From the NCBI RefSeq assembly GCF_003576645.1, contig NC_044920.1:8775419-8839418 (forward strand): 64,000 nt of DNA, read 5' to 3'. The notes under the pieces were generated by a model. The model had not been told where the DNA came from. It was given only the letters and a program-made list of their open reading frames with translations, and did no database searches. Shown here in pieces: positions 33,095-44,250 of the stretch. The translations under genes and the position numbers were made by a program. Numbering within the stretch: the stretch's first letter is position 1; the number at the start of each line of letters is the position of its first letter. Source of the DNA: Ipomoea triloba. Taxonomy: Eukaryota; Streptophyta; Magnoliopsida; Solanales; Convolvulaceae.

Positions 33095-33295
33095 GTATGG
33101 GCATTGTATGCCTCTGTGTTGGGCTTTGCGCTTCTGTGGTAATGGGCATTGTATGCCTCTGTGGTTGGGCTATGTGCCTCTGTGGTAATAGGCATTCTAT
33201 GCCTCTGTGGTTAGGCATTGCGCCTCTGTGATTAGGCATTGTGTGCCTCTGTGGTAATGGGCTTCGTGCCTCTGTGGTCACACTTTTATGCCTCT
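33095..33295 (+). repeat. 19-base minisatellite patch in the solo LTR
   Basis: About eight irregular units of TGCCTCTGTGGTAATGGGC and variants, at the place corresponding to the larger arrays in the other GagT LTRs. Confidence 0.8.
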
Positions 33296-33966
33296 GTGTG
33301 GTGATATTTGTGTGGTGATATTGGTATGGTGGTTTGGTATGGTGGTTGGCATTATGGGTTGGTGTTTGTGGTTTGGTTCTTATCCTTGGTATTGTGGTTT
33401 GGTTGGTTTCCTTGTGGTTATTCGGTTGAACTTGTGATTCAGTTGGTATCTCGTTATAGACTTGTTGTCTTATGCACTCGTGTTGGATATTGGTTATATT
33501 TGGAAGAGTCCTTGGTTTGTGACTTATTCAGCTTGTTGTTGTTGTTGAGTCTTCTAATTTAAACAAAGAAAAGTTCGTTGGTGCGTGCGTATATTCTATA
33601 CGTGTGCGTAAACCTATTTACAAACCATACTATACTATGTATTTCTCACGAGTGTGAGTGGTTGATTGCTTAGCATTCCTTTGCTAATGTTTTCCTAAAC
33701 TGTTTTCCAGGTATGGAGTCGTCTAAGCCAAGAGCGCGATAGAGATAGATCTTCTATGGGCTATGCTTAGACTAGTGACTGTTTTAGACATTTTCGGGCC
33801 TGTGATGAATGTTCAAGGAATGAACTGTGTTGCTGTATATTCGTTAATCACATGTATGTACAATACAAGAATTACAGAGATATTAATAATACACCTAGAG
33901 AGTTCTAAAACAAATATGATAGAGTAAAATAGAGTCCTAGTAGAAATACTATACTAATACACCCCC

Positions 33967-35607
33967 TCAAGCTGACGGTGGGCAAGGAACAACGCCAAGC
34001 TTGACACGTAGCTCAGCAAAACGCGGTCCCGGTAGGGGTATGGTAAAAATATCAGCTACTTGATCCTTAGTCGAAAGAAAGTTCACCTTGAGATCACCAG
34101 CCGCTACACGCTCACGCACAAAATGGTAATCGATCTCGACATGCTTCGTCCGAGCATGAAAAACAGGATTGGCACACAGATAAGTGACACCAAGATTATC
34201 ATACCAAAGCACCGGAACAGAGTGAAGAGACAAACCAAGCTCACAAAGCAAAGAGTGAATCAAGACAAGCTCCGCTGCAACATCAGCCAGCGCCTTGTAT
34301 TCAGCCTCAGTGGAAGACCGCGCAATGGTCCGCTGCTTCCTAAAGACCCAAGAAACCAGACTAGAGCTAAGAAAAATAGCAAAACCAGCAGTGGACCGTT
34401 TGTCAACCTAACAACCAGCCCAATCGGAGTCAGAAAATGCATGAATGGTAGTAGCCAGCGAGCCAGGTAAACGCAAACCAAGATCCAAAGACCCCTTGAC
34501 ATAACGCAAAACGCGCTTTAGCGCAGCCAAGTGCTGTTGAGTAGAACTATGCATGAACTGACACAAGCGCAACAAACGAAAGATCAGGACGGGTAACTAG
34601 CATATACATCAAAGAGCCAACCAACTGCCTGTATGAAGTTGGATCATCAAGCAAAGCAGAAACAGACATAGGCGTAGCCAGAGGCTTAGAAGACTCCAGC
34701 CCTGCCTTACGCAGAACTTCAAGCATATACTGCCGCTGAGACAACACAACATCCGAGCCAGCATACACAACCTCAACACCAAGAAAGAATCGCGGCTTAC
34801 CCGAGTTGCGAATCTTAAACTCAGAAGACAACTTAGACATTAAGTCATCAACCAAAGCAGAACAGCTGCCCATCAACAGAATATCATCGACATAAACAAG
34901 CACATAAGCACGCAATTCTCCGGAAGCATAAATAAACAATGAAACATTAGTCCGCGAGGGACGAAAGCCAACAGTAAGCAAATAAGAGTGTAATCGCATA
35001 AACCACGCCAGTGGCGCCTGCTTAAGCCCATACAGAGATTTTTCCAACTTACAAACATGAGTAGAGAGAGTAGGGTGGACATATCCTGGCGGCTGGCGCA
35101 TGTAAATATCCTTCGTGACATTGCCATTGAGAAAATCGTTGTGCACGTCTAGCTGCCGCATGACCCACCCATGAGAAATTGCAAAAGATAACAGGAGACG
35201 AACAGTGGTAGGCTTGACAACAGGACTAAATGTTTCAGAATAGTCCTCTCCGACAACCTGATTGAAGCCCTTAGCAACTAACCACGCCTTATATCGCTCA
35301 ATAGCACCATCAGACTTACGCTTCACCCAAAACACCCACTTGCAACCAATCACATTCATACTATCATAAAAAAGAACCAACCGCAAGTCTTATTCAAAAG
35401 AAACGCATTAAACTCAACATCCATGGCGGCCCTCCAGTCAGACGACTTAACAGCCTGTGAGTAGCAAGTGGGAACCACATCATCAATAGAAGCAACCAAA
35501 GCAGCAGGAGGTTGCCGCTGAGCGGCTGTAGAGGTGCGCAGAACCATCTGATGAGAGCGCGGCAGAACCACACGCCGACGAGCACGCGAGGGACGAGGCT
35601 GTGCCAC
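33967..35607 (-). pseudogene. pol: Nested copia RT and RNase H
   Basis: Open parts 35607-35356, 35386-34547, 34502-34260 and 34263-33967. RT motifs: [42 protein letters not shown] and an intact YVDDILL. RNase H motifs: SDSDWAGC followed by TAG, SSTEAEYKAL, FHARTKHVEIDYHFVRE, TKDQVADIFT. Frame changes lie near 35370, 34525 and 34400. It is a dead copy; the short LTRs and small size place it near Retrofit/Ale. Confidence 0.85.
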
Positions 35608-35621
35608 ACGAGCACAATTGA

Positions 35622-35924
35622 CTATTGGGTATGCGCAGGGTTAGGGAACGGAGGTGCGGACGACGTCGACGCGATAAACTCCGGAGGGCACTTGTGAGTA
35701 CCGCTAACAAAACCGTACAAGCTCTGGCCTCGCAGAAACGGAACCAATTGCGCCTTCGAGAACAAAAAATTCGTGGAGGTGAGCTTGATAGAGACGTAAT
35801 GATGGGCCTGATGCAGCATATTCGGAGCGGGTAACAGATTAGCCGACGATACATCAGTCACCGTGCGACTCGACGAATCTGTTCGAGTAACATTAGCACC
35901 CGCGGAAGTACTGTCTTCGGCCAT
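35622..35924 (-). pseudogene. gag: Nested copia gag, N-terminal fragment
   Basis: From MAEDSTSAGANV at 35924 through HHYVSIKLTSTNFLFSKAQL and LRGQSLYGFVSG, the usual first 100 residues of a copia gag. A TAG follows at 35622-35624 and the sequence then continues with material from just before RT, marking the deletion junction at about 35610-35622. Confidence 0.75.
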
Positions 35925-36746
35925 AGGATCGAACCAAAACTGATACCAGATGAATGTTCAAGGAATGAACTGTGTTGCTGTATATTCGTTAATCACATGT
36001 ATGTACAATACAAGAATTATAGAGATATTAATAATACACATAGAGAGTTCTAAAGCAAATATGATAGAGTAAAATAGAGTCCTAGTAGAAATACTATACT
36101 AATACCTGTGAGCCTTAGTTTATGTATTCTGTATTGACTATTACAGTTGTCTTTACTTTTGGGTTGGTTTTATGGATATGAGCCTGTGCATCTAGAGTTG
36201 GATTTTCTAGATGTGGCATGACACCAGTTTAAGTTTTAATATGCTTTCGCTTTGTTATGATGTTAGTCCTGAGATTGCTAGCTATATGTTAAGTTTATGC
36301 CTATCTCAGCGTGAAAAAGTTGGGGGTGTCATACTGTCCCACTGCAGGCCAGGTGCGGCCCCAAGGGTGCAGACTTCGACTCGACCTCCGAAAGAAACCG
36401 AGGGCAAGAGTGGGAGCATGCCGGGAGGTAGCCGTGGTGCGCAGACTGGACGTCAGCAAAGGAAGATCTTCGTCATGGGCCGAACTCAGGTTGAAGCTAA
36501 CGGGTTGAATGAAGGTAACCCTCGGACTCAATTTCTAGTTGCATTGCATGTATATACTTTATTTGGGGGTAATTTTAGGTTGCAATTAGTCAGTTGAACC
36601 TTTAAGAGAACCATGCGATTTGCATAGAAGTTCAATTAGCATTTAAGTGGTAAATTCCAGAAATCTGTCCCCAACTGCGAAGCAAAGAAGCTCGTTAAGT
36701 CAAATTCAAGCTTAAAAAGATGGAAGCAGAGGAGGAATTACCAAGT

Positions 36747-36822
36747 GCTCGTGTGGGGGCTCGAACCCACAATGTCGCGAAGGAAACAAAGGATCGGACT
36801 ATCTAACCACGATGACCTATTA
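36747..36822 (-). other. tRNA-like Pol III unit in GagT-2, antisense to the element
   Basis: Minus strand: box A-like TCGTGGTTAGATAGTCC (36797-36813) and box B GGGTTCGAGCC (36758-36768), about 30 bases apart, followed by a T-run (CTTTTT near 36715-36719). A homologous unit sits at the same internal place in GagT-1 (43947-44033). It may be an old SINE head fixed in the family, or a functional small-RNA promoter. No cloverleaf closes by eye. Confidence 0.5.
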
Positions 36823-37289
36823 GTTTTAATGCGCAAGACTCGATTTTTATTCTGGAACCGAGTGGGTATAGCGGTGCGGAAGAAGGAAGCGGAGCGTGGT
36901 TCTCCGCGGAGGCACACCGCGTAAGCGTGCAGAGCGAGGACGTGGTGCGGACTACTCTGTGAGGGACCTCCGCGTGGTCAACTAGAACAGGGTGGCGGAA
37001 TGGTGCGTTCCGTATAGGTGTACCGCACGTGTAGGGGCGCTTTAGGAATTTCCCTTTTTCCACTCCGATTAAAAACCCTACCCCTCTTTCTTTTGATCTG
37101 TCGGCCTAGTTTTCTTCGCCTCTTCTCCCCGTAGTAGTGGACAGACCATCTTCCTCCGTGATTCTCCTCTATTAGTGAAGCAGCCAAATCTTATCGCTCG
37201 CCAGCACCAGGAAACCAACCGTGTGCCGTACTTCTCCGTCGACCGTTCACTTCAGTGGTGCAAGCAATTCCACGAGCAGCGAACCAACA

Positions 37290-38489
37290 ATGCCCCCTCG
37301 GATGAATTCAGTCAGTGAGGAAGAAAGTCAAGGGAAGATCCAGTACTTCGTAATTGATGGTAAGGCTCTCGATCCGGTACATTTTTCGCAAGAGCTCGTT
37401 GACATGCTAAACTTCCAGGGGTTGTTGGAGAAATTTTTGCTCATTGAAAGTATAGTCTACCCCAATTTGGTTAAGGAATTTTACCAAAATATGCGAGTTA
37501 AAAAGGTTAATCAGGTACTCGTGCTCACATCAATTGTAAAGGGTGTAAAGATCGTTCTTGACCCACCTAAGCTCGCTAAAATGCTCAAGTTGCCGTTAGG
37601 TGGTGTGGGCCAGTAACGATAGGAATTATTGGATTGAGACTCAGGAGGTAGGATTCCATGATTATCTGCGGTATATGTTGGGGCACGAGGAGGTCATCAC
37701 CTTGGATGCTAGGCCCATTAAGTATGATTTGTCTGGCTATGCTCGTAGGAGGGGAAAGTTTGTTGCCCAACAGGAATAATAGCAAACAAGTGGCTTGCCT
37801 AGAGTGTACATTTGCCTATTTCTTGAAGCACAAGATCAAGTTCAACCTACCTAGTTTGATGATTGCGCACATGGAGTTTTGTAAGATGGCTAAGCGCCGC
37901 AATTTTTCGTATGGGATGGTTTTGAGTTGGATATTCCAGAACAGGAGGGTGCGTGTGACAGGAGAGTTAGCCAAGTAACCAGTTCATAGTGTTTTCAATG
38001 CTCCGAATCTCCAGCACTACGGGTTGTTCCAGGTGGATGGGAATGAGTATATCACCATCCACGAGTTGAGCAGGATGCCACCAGAAGAGAGTAGGGTACT
38101 CATAGACTGCTATCACATTCCCTACAAGAGGCTTAAGGGTTTGGTTGCGATAGGGGAAGATGAGCAGATGAGAGATGAAGATGAGGATGGGGAGAGGTTT
38201 GAGGAGGAGTCCGAGGAGGAGAAGTCAGAGGACGAGATCAATCGGGAGCACCGAAGGAAAGAGCAGCACGACTCTATGCTTTCTACTCAGCCAGTCGACC
38301 CCGTGCTCCTCTAGATTTAAGAGATGCACTGGATGGCGAGGTTCTCATCGCTAGATCTAAGGGTGGATCGTGGCTTTCAGCGGTTAGGTTTCATCGAAGC
38401 TAAGCTGGGCATCGAGGTTCCGCCTGAGTACTTACATTCCGATCAGTTCCAAGCTCCAGGCAGCTCGTCTTGAGGTGGTTTTCCAGGTC
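37290..38489 (+). pseudogene. GagT-2 second ORF, 'putative plant transposon protein' type
   Basis: Starts MPPRMNSVSEEES at 37290, the ATG that aligns with GagT-1. Conserved blocks: GKALDPVHFSQELVDML, YPNLVKEFYQNM, the ILDPP-like LDPPKLAKMLKLP, WIETQEVGFHDYLRYMLGHEE, LECTFAYFLKHKI, LMIAHMEFCKMAKRRN, then ELSRMPPEESRVLIDCYHI, a long Glu/Asp tract and a C-terminal RGFQRLGFIEAKLGIEVP. Lesions: frame change near 37616, another near 37740, and TGA near 38472 (CGA in GagT-1). The domain is widespread in plant retroelements and has no settled function. It resembles the N-terminal part of the SIRE-A extra gene. Confidence 0.75.
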
Positions 38490-38754
38490 AGCTGATTGTT
38501 TTTCGTTCGCGTGATAGGTCCCTCGTTCATGCTTTTACCTTATTTAATCAGGGTAAGAAGGTTAGCTTAGCTTTTTGCATGTTGTGCATGGTTTGGGTTA
38601 AGTTGGGAGTTTAAGAATTAGAAGTTTAATATATTCTTAAGCTTATGTCTTGCTGGGTAATCTTTCTGTTAATCCATGACCGACCTTTCATTCCTTTCTA
38701 ACAATTCGATTCTTGTTCCCGTGAGCTTTGAGCTTTGGGGACGAAGCTCCTTTT

Positions 38755-38767
38755 AAGGGGGGTAGAG
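38755..38767 (+). other. GagT-2 polypurine tract
   Basis: AAGGGGGGTAGAG directly before the 3' LTR. GagT-1 has AAGGGGGGTAGAA in the same place (41637-41655, minus). Confidence 0.88.
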
Positions 38768-41240
38768 TGTGATACCCCAGATTAAATTCATGCCTTGAAC
38801 TCCGGTAATTGTTCCTACCGTGTGATTACTTTTATTAAGTGGGCTCCGTTTCTTTAAATAGAGATACATTCCATACTCTAGTTTATTTATTTAATAAAAG
38901 GGCCCAATCTTTGAAGGACCATGTTTTATATTCATTGAATTAATATTTAATTTGGAGGACCCATCCCTTATGAATGAGCCCATACCCTATTCTAACACCC
39001 TAGTGACATATACACTATGTATGTAATGATTTCCAAAGTTCATATAAGAGCCTTATAATAATAATAATAATTCCTAGCCTCTTTCCTTCTCCTACAAAAG
39101 ATTTCCATCCCCACTTTCATTTCCAAAGAACCCTATACACACACCATCCTTCATCTTAGCAAGATTTCAAAAAAGGTTGCTCTATTAAGAATCATAGTGC
39201 TTGGGTAAGTACTAATCCTTAGATAGATTGCATTTCTTCCCATGATTTCTTAGTCTTTTTATAAGTTTTTATTATTTCTTCTTTGGGGTTTCTCGGGGTA
39301 AAGATGATCAAGGAGGTGATGGTGATTTGAGGGATTGAGCATAGGAGAGGTGATTGCTTTGGTTTGTTAAAGCTTAAAGAGGTAATCTTCCATGTTACAC
39401 TAAAACCTACTTTCACTCATGAATATAAGAATATTATTTGGTGTTGTGGAATCCTGTAGAAATTCTTGGGGTTTAGCCTTTGACTTGTTGGATTGTGAAC
39501 TTATATTGTGGATCTATGGACTTGTGTTCATTATCCTTTCATCTTGATGAGTATGAGTATTTATTGTTATGGATTCCATGTATTATTTGACCTCTAAGAT
39601 CTGTAATAAGTGCAATCTGATCATATTTCGTATTCTGGATTGGGTTAGCGGAAGGGAGAACTCCGCTTGGGAGCCCCGTACCTTCCTACAGAAGGGTACG
39701 GCAGACCAAGGTGATCTGCTGGTGTGTTCCGCTAGTTAGGACGGTGGAGGGTGATAGGCTAGTGTGTTCCGCCAGTTCATCTTCGGGTGCTGTTCCAGTA
39801 GCTATTTTATGTTCTGTTGACTCTGTTTCTTCGTCTTTGATTCTGGAATATGTCCTGAACATATTATTGAGTATTCTACCTTGATTGTTGAGAAATTATT
39901 CATGATCATTGGTCATTTATCTTGACTTATTGAGCTAGTATTGTTGGTTGATTCTTTGGTTATTATCCTGAGTATGTCCTATGTTCATATTCTGAGTTGA
40001 GCACTGTTTGTTTGAGTAATTCCTTTGGGAATGAATCTGAATTTGGTATGTGGAGACATTGAGTCCTTATGAGTATTCCTTTGGCTTATTGAGTCTTTGA
40101 TATCTTTTGGGAAGTGGTCGGTGGGATTATGGCTTTGCTTGTGGTTGGTATTATAAGAGGAATTGTTGGGCTTTATGCCTCTGTGATTGGGTTTCGTGCC
40201 TCTGTGATTAGGCTTCGTGCCTCTGTGATTGGGCTTGTATGCGTTTATAGTAATGGGCATTATATGCCTCTATGGTTGGACTTTGTGCCTCTGTGGTAAT
40301 GAGCATTGTATGCCTCTGTGGTTGGGCTTTGTGCCTCTGTGGTAATGGGCCCCGTGCCTCTGTGGTTGGGCTTCGTGACTTTGTGGTAATGGGCATTGTA
40401 TGCCTCTGTGGTTGGGCTTTATGCCTCTATGGTTGGGCTTTTATGCCTCTGTGTTGTGATATTGGTATGGTGGTTTGGTATGATGATTGATATTATGGTT
40501 TGGTGGTTGTGGTTTGGATCTTATCCTTTGTATTGTGGTTTCGGGTCACTCTGTGAGAGTGATGTGAGATTGTGTTGGTTGGTTTCACTTGTGGTCGTTA
40601 TGTTGAACTTGTGATTCAGGTTGTATCTTGTTAAAGAACTGATGTCGTATGCATTCGTTAGTTGATATTGGATTCATTTGGAAATGTCATTGGTTTCTGA
40701 TTCATTCAGCTTGTCGTTGTTGAGTATTAGTATGTTTCCGCTTTATTCTGTAGTTGTTGTTGAGTCATCTGATTTTAATAAAGAACAGTTTCGTTGGTGC
40801 GTATATTCTATACGTGTGTGTAAACCTATTTACAACCTATGTATACTATGTATTTCTCACGAGTGTGAGTGGTTGATTACTTAGCATTTCTTTGCTAATG
40901 TTTTCATAATTGTTTTCCCTGTATGGAGTAGATTGAGCTGAGAGCGCGCTAGAGATAGATTTACTTCGTTCTATGCTTAGTCTAGTGAACTGTTTAGATG
41001 TTTTTCAGGCCTGTGTGCCTTAGACTCTGTTTATGTATTGACTATTTCAATTGTGTTACCTTATGGATTGGTATTATTGATTCTTAGCTTGTGCGTCAAG
41101 GTTCGGATTTGCCTAGATGTGGCATGACATCCTTTTGAGTATTAGTATGCTTCCGCTTTATTCTGTTGTTAGTTTCGAGATTTGGTAGCTTTTATGTTGA
41201 GTTTATGCCTGTCACAACATGGAATTTTAGGGGTGTCACA
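38768..41240 (+). repeat. GagT-2 3' LTR (2,473 bp)
   Basis: TGTGATACCCC to GGGTGTCACA, followed by the GAAAA target duplication. It contains the TGCCTCTGTGGTTGGGC minisatellite at about 40160-40460, shorter than in the 5' LTR and without the 196-base duplication or the SINE. Confidence 0.92.
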
Positions 41241-41636
41241 GAAAAGGCTAGGGCAATTATTATTAGAGAGCTTTTATATGGATCCTCAACATCTATACAT
41301 ACATAGTGTATGTAATATTAGGGTGATTAAATGTAATATGGGCTCTCACATAAGGGATGGGCTAGATCCAAATCAAGAATTAATTTAATTAGTACAAGGC
41401 TTGATTCTTCAAAGATTGGGCCATAATAAATATTCAATTTATTATAAGGGATGAAAAAGACCCTAGTAGTATCCCTTATAAAATTAAATTAGGGAATTGG
41501 GCTTTCTTAGCAATTGGATGAAATAGAACTAGAAATATATTTGCATTTAAAGGAACCGGGCCCAATTAATAAAATTAACCCCACGGTAGGAAGAATAACC
41601 GAGGTTCAAAGCATGATTTAAATTCGGTGTATCACA

Positions 41637-41655
41637 TTCTACCCCCCTTAAAAGG
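41637..41655 (-). other. GagT-1 polypurine tract
   Basis: Minus strand CCTTTTAAGGGGGGTAGAA before the LTR start TGTGATACACC. Confidence 0.85.
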
Positions 41656-41933
41656 AGGTTCGTCCCTGAAGCTCGAAGCTAACGGGAACAAGAATCAAAG
41701 TGAAGATTCAAGGTAAAAGGTCGGTCATTATCGAAAGGAAAGATTATCAAGCAAGACAATTCACCTAGAAAGGATTCTAGATTCTAAACTTAAGACTCTT
41801 GACTAACCAAAACCATGCTCACACATGCAAATGCCTAAAGTTAACTTCCGAACCCAAGGTTAAAGCGATACGATGAGCTAGGGTTCTAAAACATAAAATG
41901 GGAATAAGCATCTATGCTAAAAGACTCTATAGC

Positions 41934-42973
41934 TAACCTGGAAAACCACCACGAAACGAGCTACCTGGAGCCTGAAACGAACCGGGATTCACGTACTCAC
42001 GTGGAACTTCTATGCCCAGCTTGGCCTCAATGAAACCCAATCTCTAAAAGCCACGAACCACCCTCAAATCCAAAGGTGAGAACCTTGACTCTACCATACG
42101 GTGCAGCTCCTGAATCTGTAGAAGCACGGGATCGACAGGCTGCGCAGAACGCATGGGATCATGCTGTTCCTTCCTCTGGTGCTCCCGATCAATCTCGTCC
42201 TCTGACTCCTCGCCCTCAGATTCTTACTCCAAACTATTTTCCTCCTCCTCATCCTCATCCTCTTCTTCATCTCCTGCCTACTAGCCCTCCTCAGGCACAA
42301 CCAAGCCCTTAAGCTTCTTGTAGGGAATGTGGTAGCGGTCTATGAGCACTATCCTCTCATCCGGTGGCATCCTGCTCAACTCGTGGGTGTAACATACTCA
42401 TTACCACCGATCTGAAATAAACCATAGTGCTGAAGATTCGGAGCATTGAAAACTCCATGAGCCGGATGCTTGGCTACTTCCCCTATCACGTACACCTTCT
42501 TGTTCTAAAATATCTAACTCAGAATCATCCCATACGGCAAGTTGTGGTGCTTGGCTGTCTTATAGAACTCCATGTGTGCAACCATCAAGTCTGGCAGGCT
42601 AAACCTAATCTTGTGTTTTAGGAAGTAGGCAAAAGTACACTCCAAGCAAGTTACCCGCTGACTATTATTCTTGTTAGGCAACAAACTCTTCCCCACGAGC
42701 ATAGTCAGAACTTTCTGCTCCCCAAACAAATCGTACTTAATGGGCCTGGCATCCAAAGTGATGCCCTCCTCATGCCCCAACATGTAACGCAGATAATCGC
42801 GAAACCCCACGGTCTCGGTCTCAATCCAGTAGTGCCTATCGTACTAGCATACACCACCACATATCAACAAGCTTGGGCGAAAAATGTAATGGGTCAAGAG
42901 CCTTACCCTCAACTACGGAGTACTGGATACTTCCTTGGCCTTCTTCCTCATTAATTGGATTCCTCTTTGGCAT
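41934..42973 (-). pseudogene. GagT-1 second ORF, 'putative plant transposon protein' type
   Basis: Starts MPKRNPINEEEGQ at 42973, ends GGFPG and TAG at 41934. Blocks align one for one with GagT-2: GKALDPLHFSPKLVDM, WIETETVGFRDYLRYMLGHEE, LDARPIKYDLFG, LECTFAYFLKHKIRFSLPD, HELSRMPPDERIVLID, the acidic EEEDEDEEE tract and RLGFIEAKLGIEVP. A segment after LVDM that GagT-2 retains (VYPNLVKEFY... to KLPLGG) is missing here, so this copy has an internal deletion of about 70 codons near 42840, plus frame changes near 42510 and 42390. Function unknown. Confidence 0.75.
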
Positions 42974-43081
42974 TTTGGATTTGTGGTTCGCTGGATTACT
43001 TGTACTGCTGAAGTGAACGGACAATCGAGAAGCAATGCACGGGGGGGAATTCCCAGCGATGAACGGACGATTTGTTTTGGC

Positions 43082-43614
43082 CAGTGTTGCAAAAATCCCG
43101 CCTAGGCGCCGATTAATCCCCGCCTAGGCGCTAGGCGCTGGTCGACCGCCTAGCGTATCACATTAAATGGTGGTCTAGGCGGCTGGCCGGCTAGGCGACC
43201 GCCTAGGCCGCCTAAGCTCCGCCTAGGCCGCCAAAGCACCGCCTAGGCGTCGACTAGATCGACTAGGCACCGACTAGGCCTTTTAGTCGGTCGATTAACT
43301 ATTGTTCTTTTTTTTTTTAATGGGTTATTTCACTCAGAACAATATCGTTTTGAGTGAAATAATCCTAAATTGTACAAACTTTAGATATTTTTAGGTTAAT
43401 ATTTAATATTTTAATATTAACTATTAAAGTATTATATAATTTATAATTATTAGTCTTTAAAAAATTTAAAATACTTAAACAAATTTTTAAAAAATAAAAA
43501 ATAAAATAAAAAAATACACGGACGCCTAAGCGCCGATTAATCCCCGGCTAGGCGTCCTAGGCGCTAGGCGCTCCCCGAGCGCTTAGGGGACGCCTAGCGA
43601 TTTTTTCAACCATG
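43082..43614. mobile_element. hAT-type MITE, 533 bp
   Basis: Inverted ends CAGTGTTGCAAAAATC and (complement of the right end) CATGGTTGAAAAAATC. The 8-base target duplication is GTTTTGGC/GTTTCGGC with one change. Subterminal parts are packed with palindromic GCCTAGGCG. The AT-rich centre contains a 12-base hairpin (TTATTTCACTCA and its complement at 43324-43366). No coding capacity. The corresponding place in GagT-2 (near 37174) lacks it, so it entered GagT-1 after the copies separated. Confidence 0.85.
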
Positions 43615-43946
43615 GTTTCGGCTGCTTTGTTGACGGATGAGAATCATGGAGAACGCTGGTTTGTGATTGATACAGGGAGATGAGGCGGAGAAGAGGGATC
43701 CAATAGATTAAAAGAAAAGAAGGGTAGGGTTTTATTCTGGGTAGAAAAAGGAAAGTTATAAATTACCCTTGAACTCACGGTACACTCTTGCGGAACAGAA
43801 CCCACCGCCACCTCACTCCAATGCTCCGCAAAGCTGCGTGGAACACTCCGCGGGGTGACCTGATCTGCGCTCTCCTTCCACGCCGCCACGCACGCTTCTG
43901 TTGGAAATAAAAATCGAGTCTTGCGCCCCTAAATCAACAAGCTAAC

Positions 43947-44033
43947 GTGGCCGAATGGTCCGATCCTCTGATTCTTCCGCGACGCTTTGGGTTTGAGCTC
44001 CAACGTTGGCACTTTGCTAACTCCCTTTTTTTT
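43947..44033 (+). other. tRNA-like Pol III unit in GagT-1, antisense to the element
   Basis: Box A-like GTGGCCGAATGGT (43947-43959), box B-like GGGTTTGAGCTCC (43989-44001) and a T8 run at 44026-44033, the expected Pol III terminator. Same orientation relative to the element, and same place between gag and the second ORF, as in GagT-2. The box B here has one change (TTTGA for TTCGA). Confidence 0.5.
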
Positions 44034-44250
44034 CCTGCATTATGTCCCTTTTTGGGCGTGGCTTGACGGTTTGACTTGAACACGACCATGAATAGACTCT
44101 CGGACCCAAAGCCTAACGCCACCCGAACTCCCACGCTAATGCTAAGGTTCGTTAAGGATTCAACCGACTACTTTAAATTTAAAACTACCCCCAAGTGAAG
44201 TACCTACATGCTAATGAAACAGAGAGAGTTCGAGAGTTACCTCCATCAAC

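Larger units (their letters stand above)
33806..36106 (-). mobile_element. Deleted Ty1/copia element (Retrofit/Ale-like), 2,301 bp
   Basis: Short LTRs of 156 bases (33806-33961 and 35951-36106) differing at about four positions. Target duplication TGTGA on both sides (33801-33805, 36107-36111). PBS TGGTATCAG at 35937-35948 (minus). The interior keeps the first 100 codons of gag, then jumps to the region before RT, so most of gag, protease and integrase are gone. RT and RNase H remain but carry frame changes. The unfilled site CCTGTGTGCC is visible in the sister LTR near 41013. Confidence 0.92.
31509..36333 (+). repeat. Solo LTR of the GagT family inside GagT-2 gag
   Basis: Ends TGTGATACCCCG and GGGTGTCATA; target duplication CCGTC (31504-31508) and CTGTC (36334-36338) with one change. 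No PBS, PPT or internal sequence adjoins it, so it is what remains after LTR-LTR recombination. About 2.5 kb is LTR; the remainder is the nested copia element 33806-36106. It is more diverged from the other GagT LTRs than they are from each other in the 5' third. Confidence 0.85.
30578..36597 (+). pseudogene. gag: GagT-2 gag, broken by nonsense codons and a solo LTR
   Basis: Starts MVPPRRREEVPDIS at 30578. It aligns with GagT-1 gag throughout: ASFYLQQEA, MRARFYPTHVKATMQEKFL, QDYHKCFLELARFAPVLVPTEE (Ty3/gypsy capsid domain), then a CCHC knuckle (CFSCGQTGHRAFEC) near 31447-31490, cut at 31508 by the solo LTR and resuming at about 36334 to 36597. Several stops occur, mostly TAG where GagT-1 has CAG, CAA or TGG, plus a frame change after AGLNLD near 31148. 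The capsid domain is of the chromovirus (Tekay/Del-like) type. Nothing of pol follows the knuckle. Confidence 0.85.
27352..41240 (+). mobile_element. GagT-2: same family as GagT-1, inserted in its LTR in opposite orientation
   Basis: Ends TGTGATACC...GGTGTCACA, target duplication GAAAA (27347-27351 and 41241-41245) inside the left LTR of GagT-1. Order on the plus strand: LTR (27352-30288), PBS, decayed gag interrupted by a solo LTR (31509-36333), tRNA-like unit, second ORF, PPT, LTR (38768-41240). No protease, RT or integrase. Apart from the solo LTR the internal length is about 3.65 kb, matching GagT-1 without its MITE, so the lack of pol is a family trait rather than a one-off deletion. Confidence 0.92.
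16260..41636 (-). repeat. GagT-1 left (3') LTR in four pieces
   Basis: LTR pieces: 16260-16904, 20524-21104, 26593-27351 and 41241-41636. Leaving out one copy of each target duplication they add up to about 2,370 bases and align in order with the uninterrupted right LTR (45658-48112). Gaps are the CACTA element, the Athila-type element and GagT-2, each with a matching target duplication. A short 19-base minisatellite lies at about 20630-20740. Confidence 0.9.
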
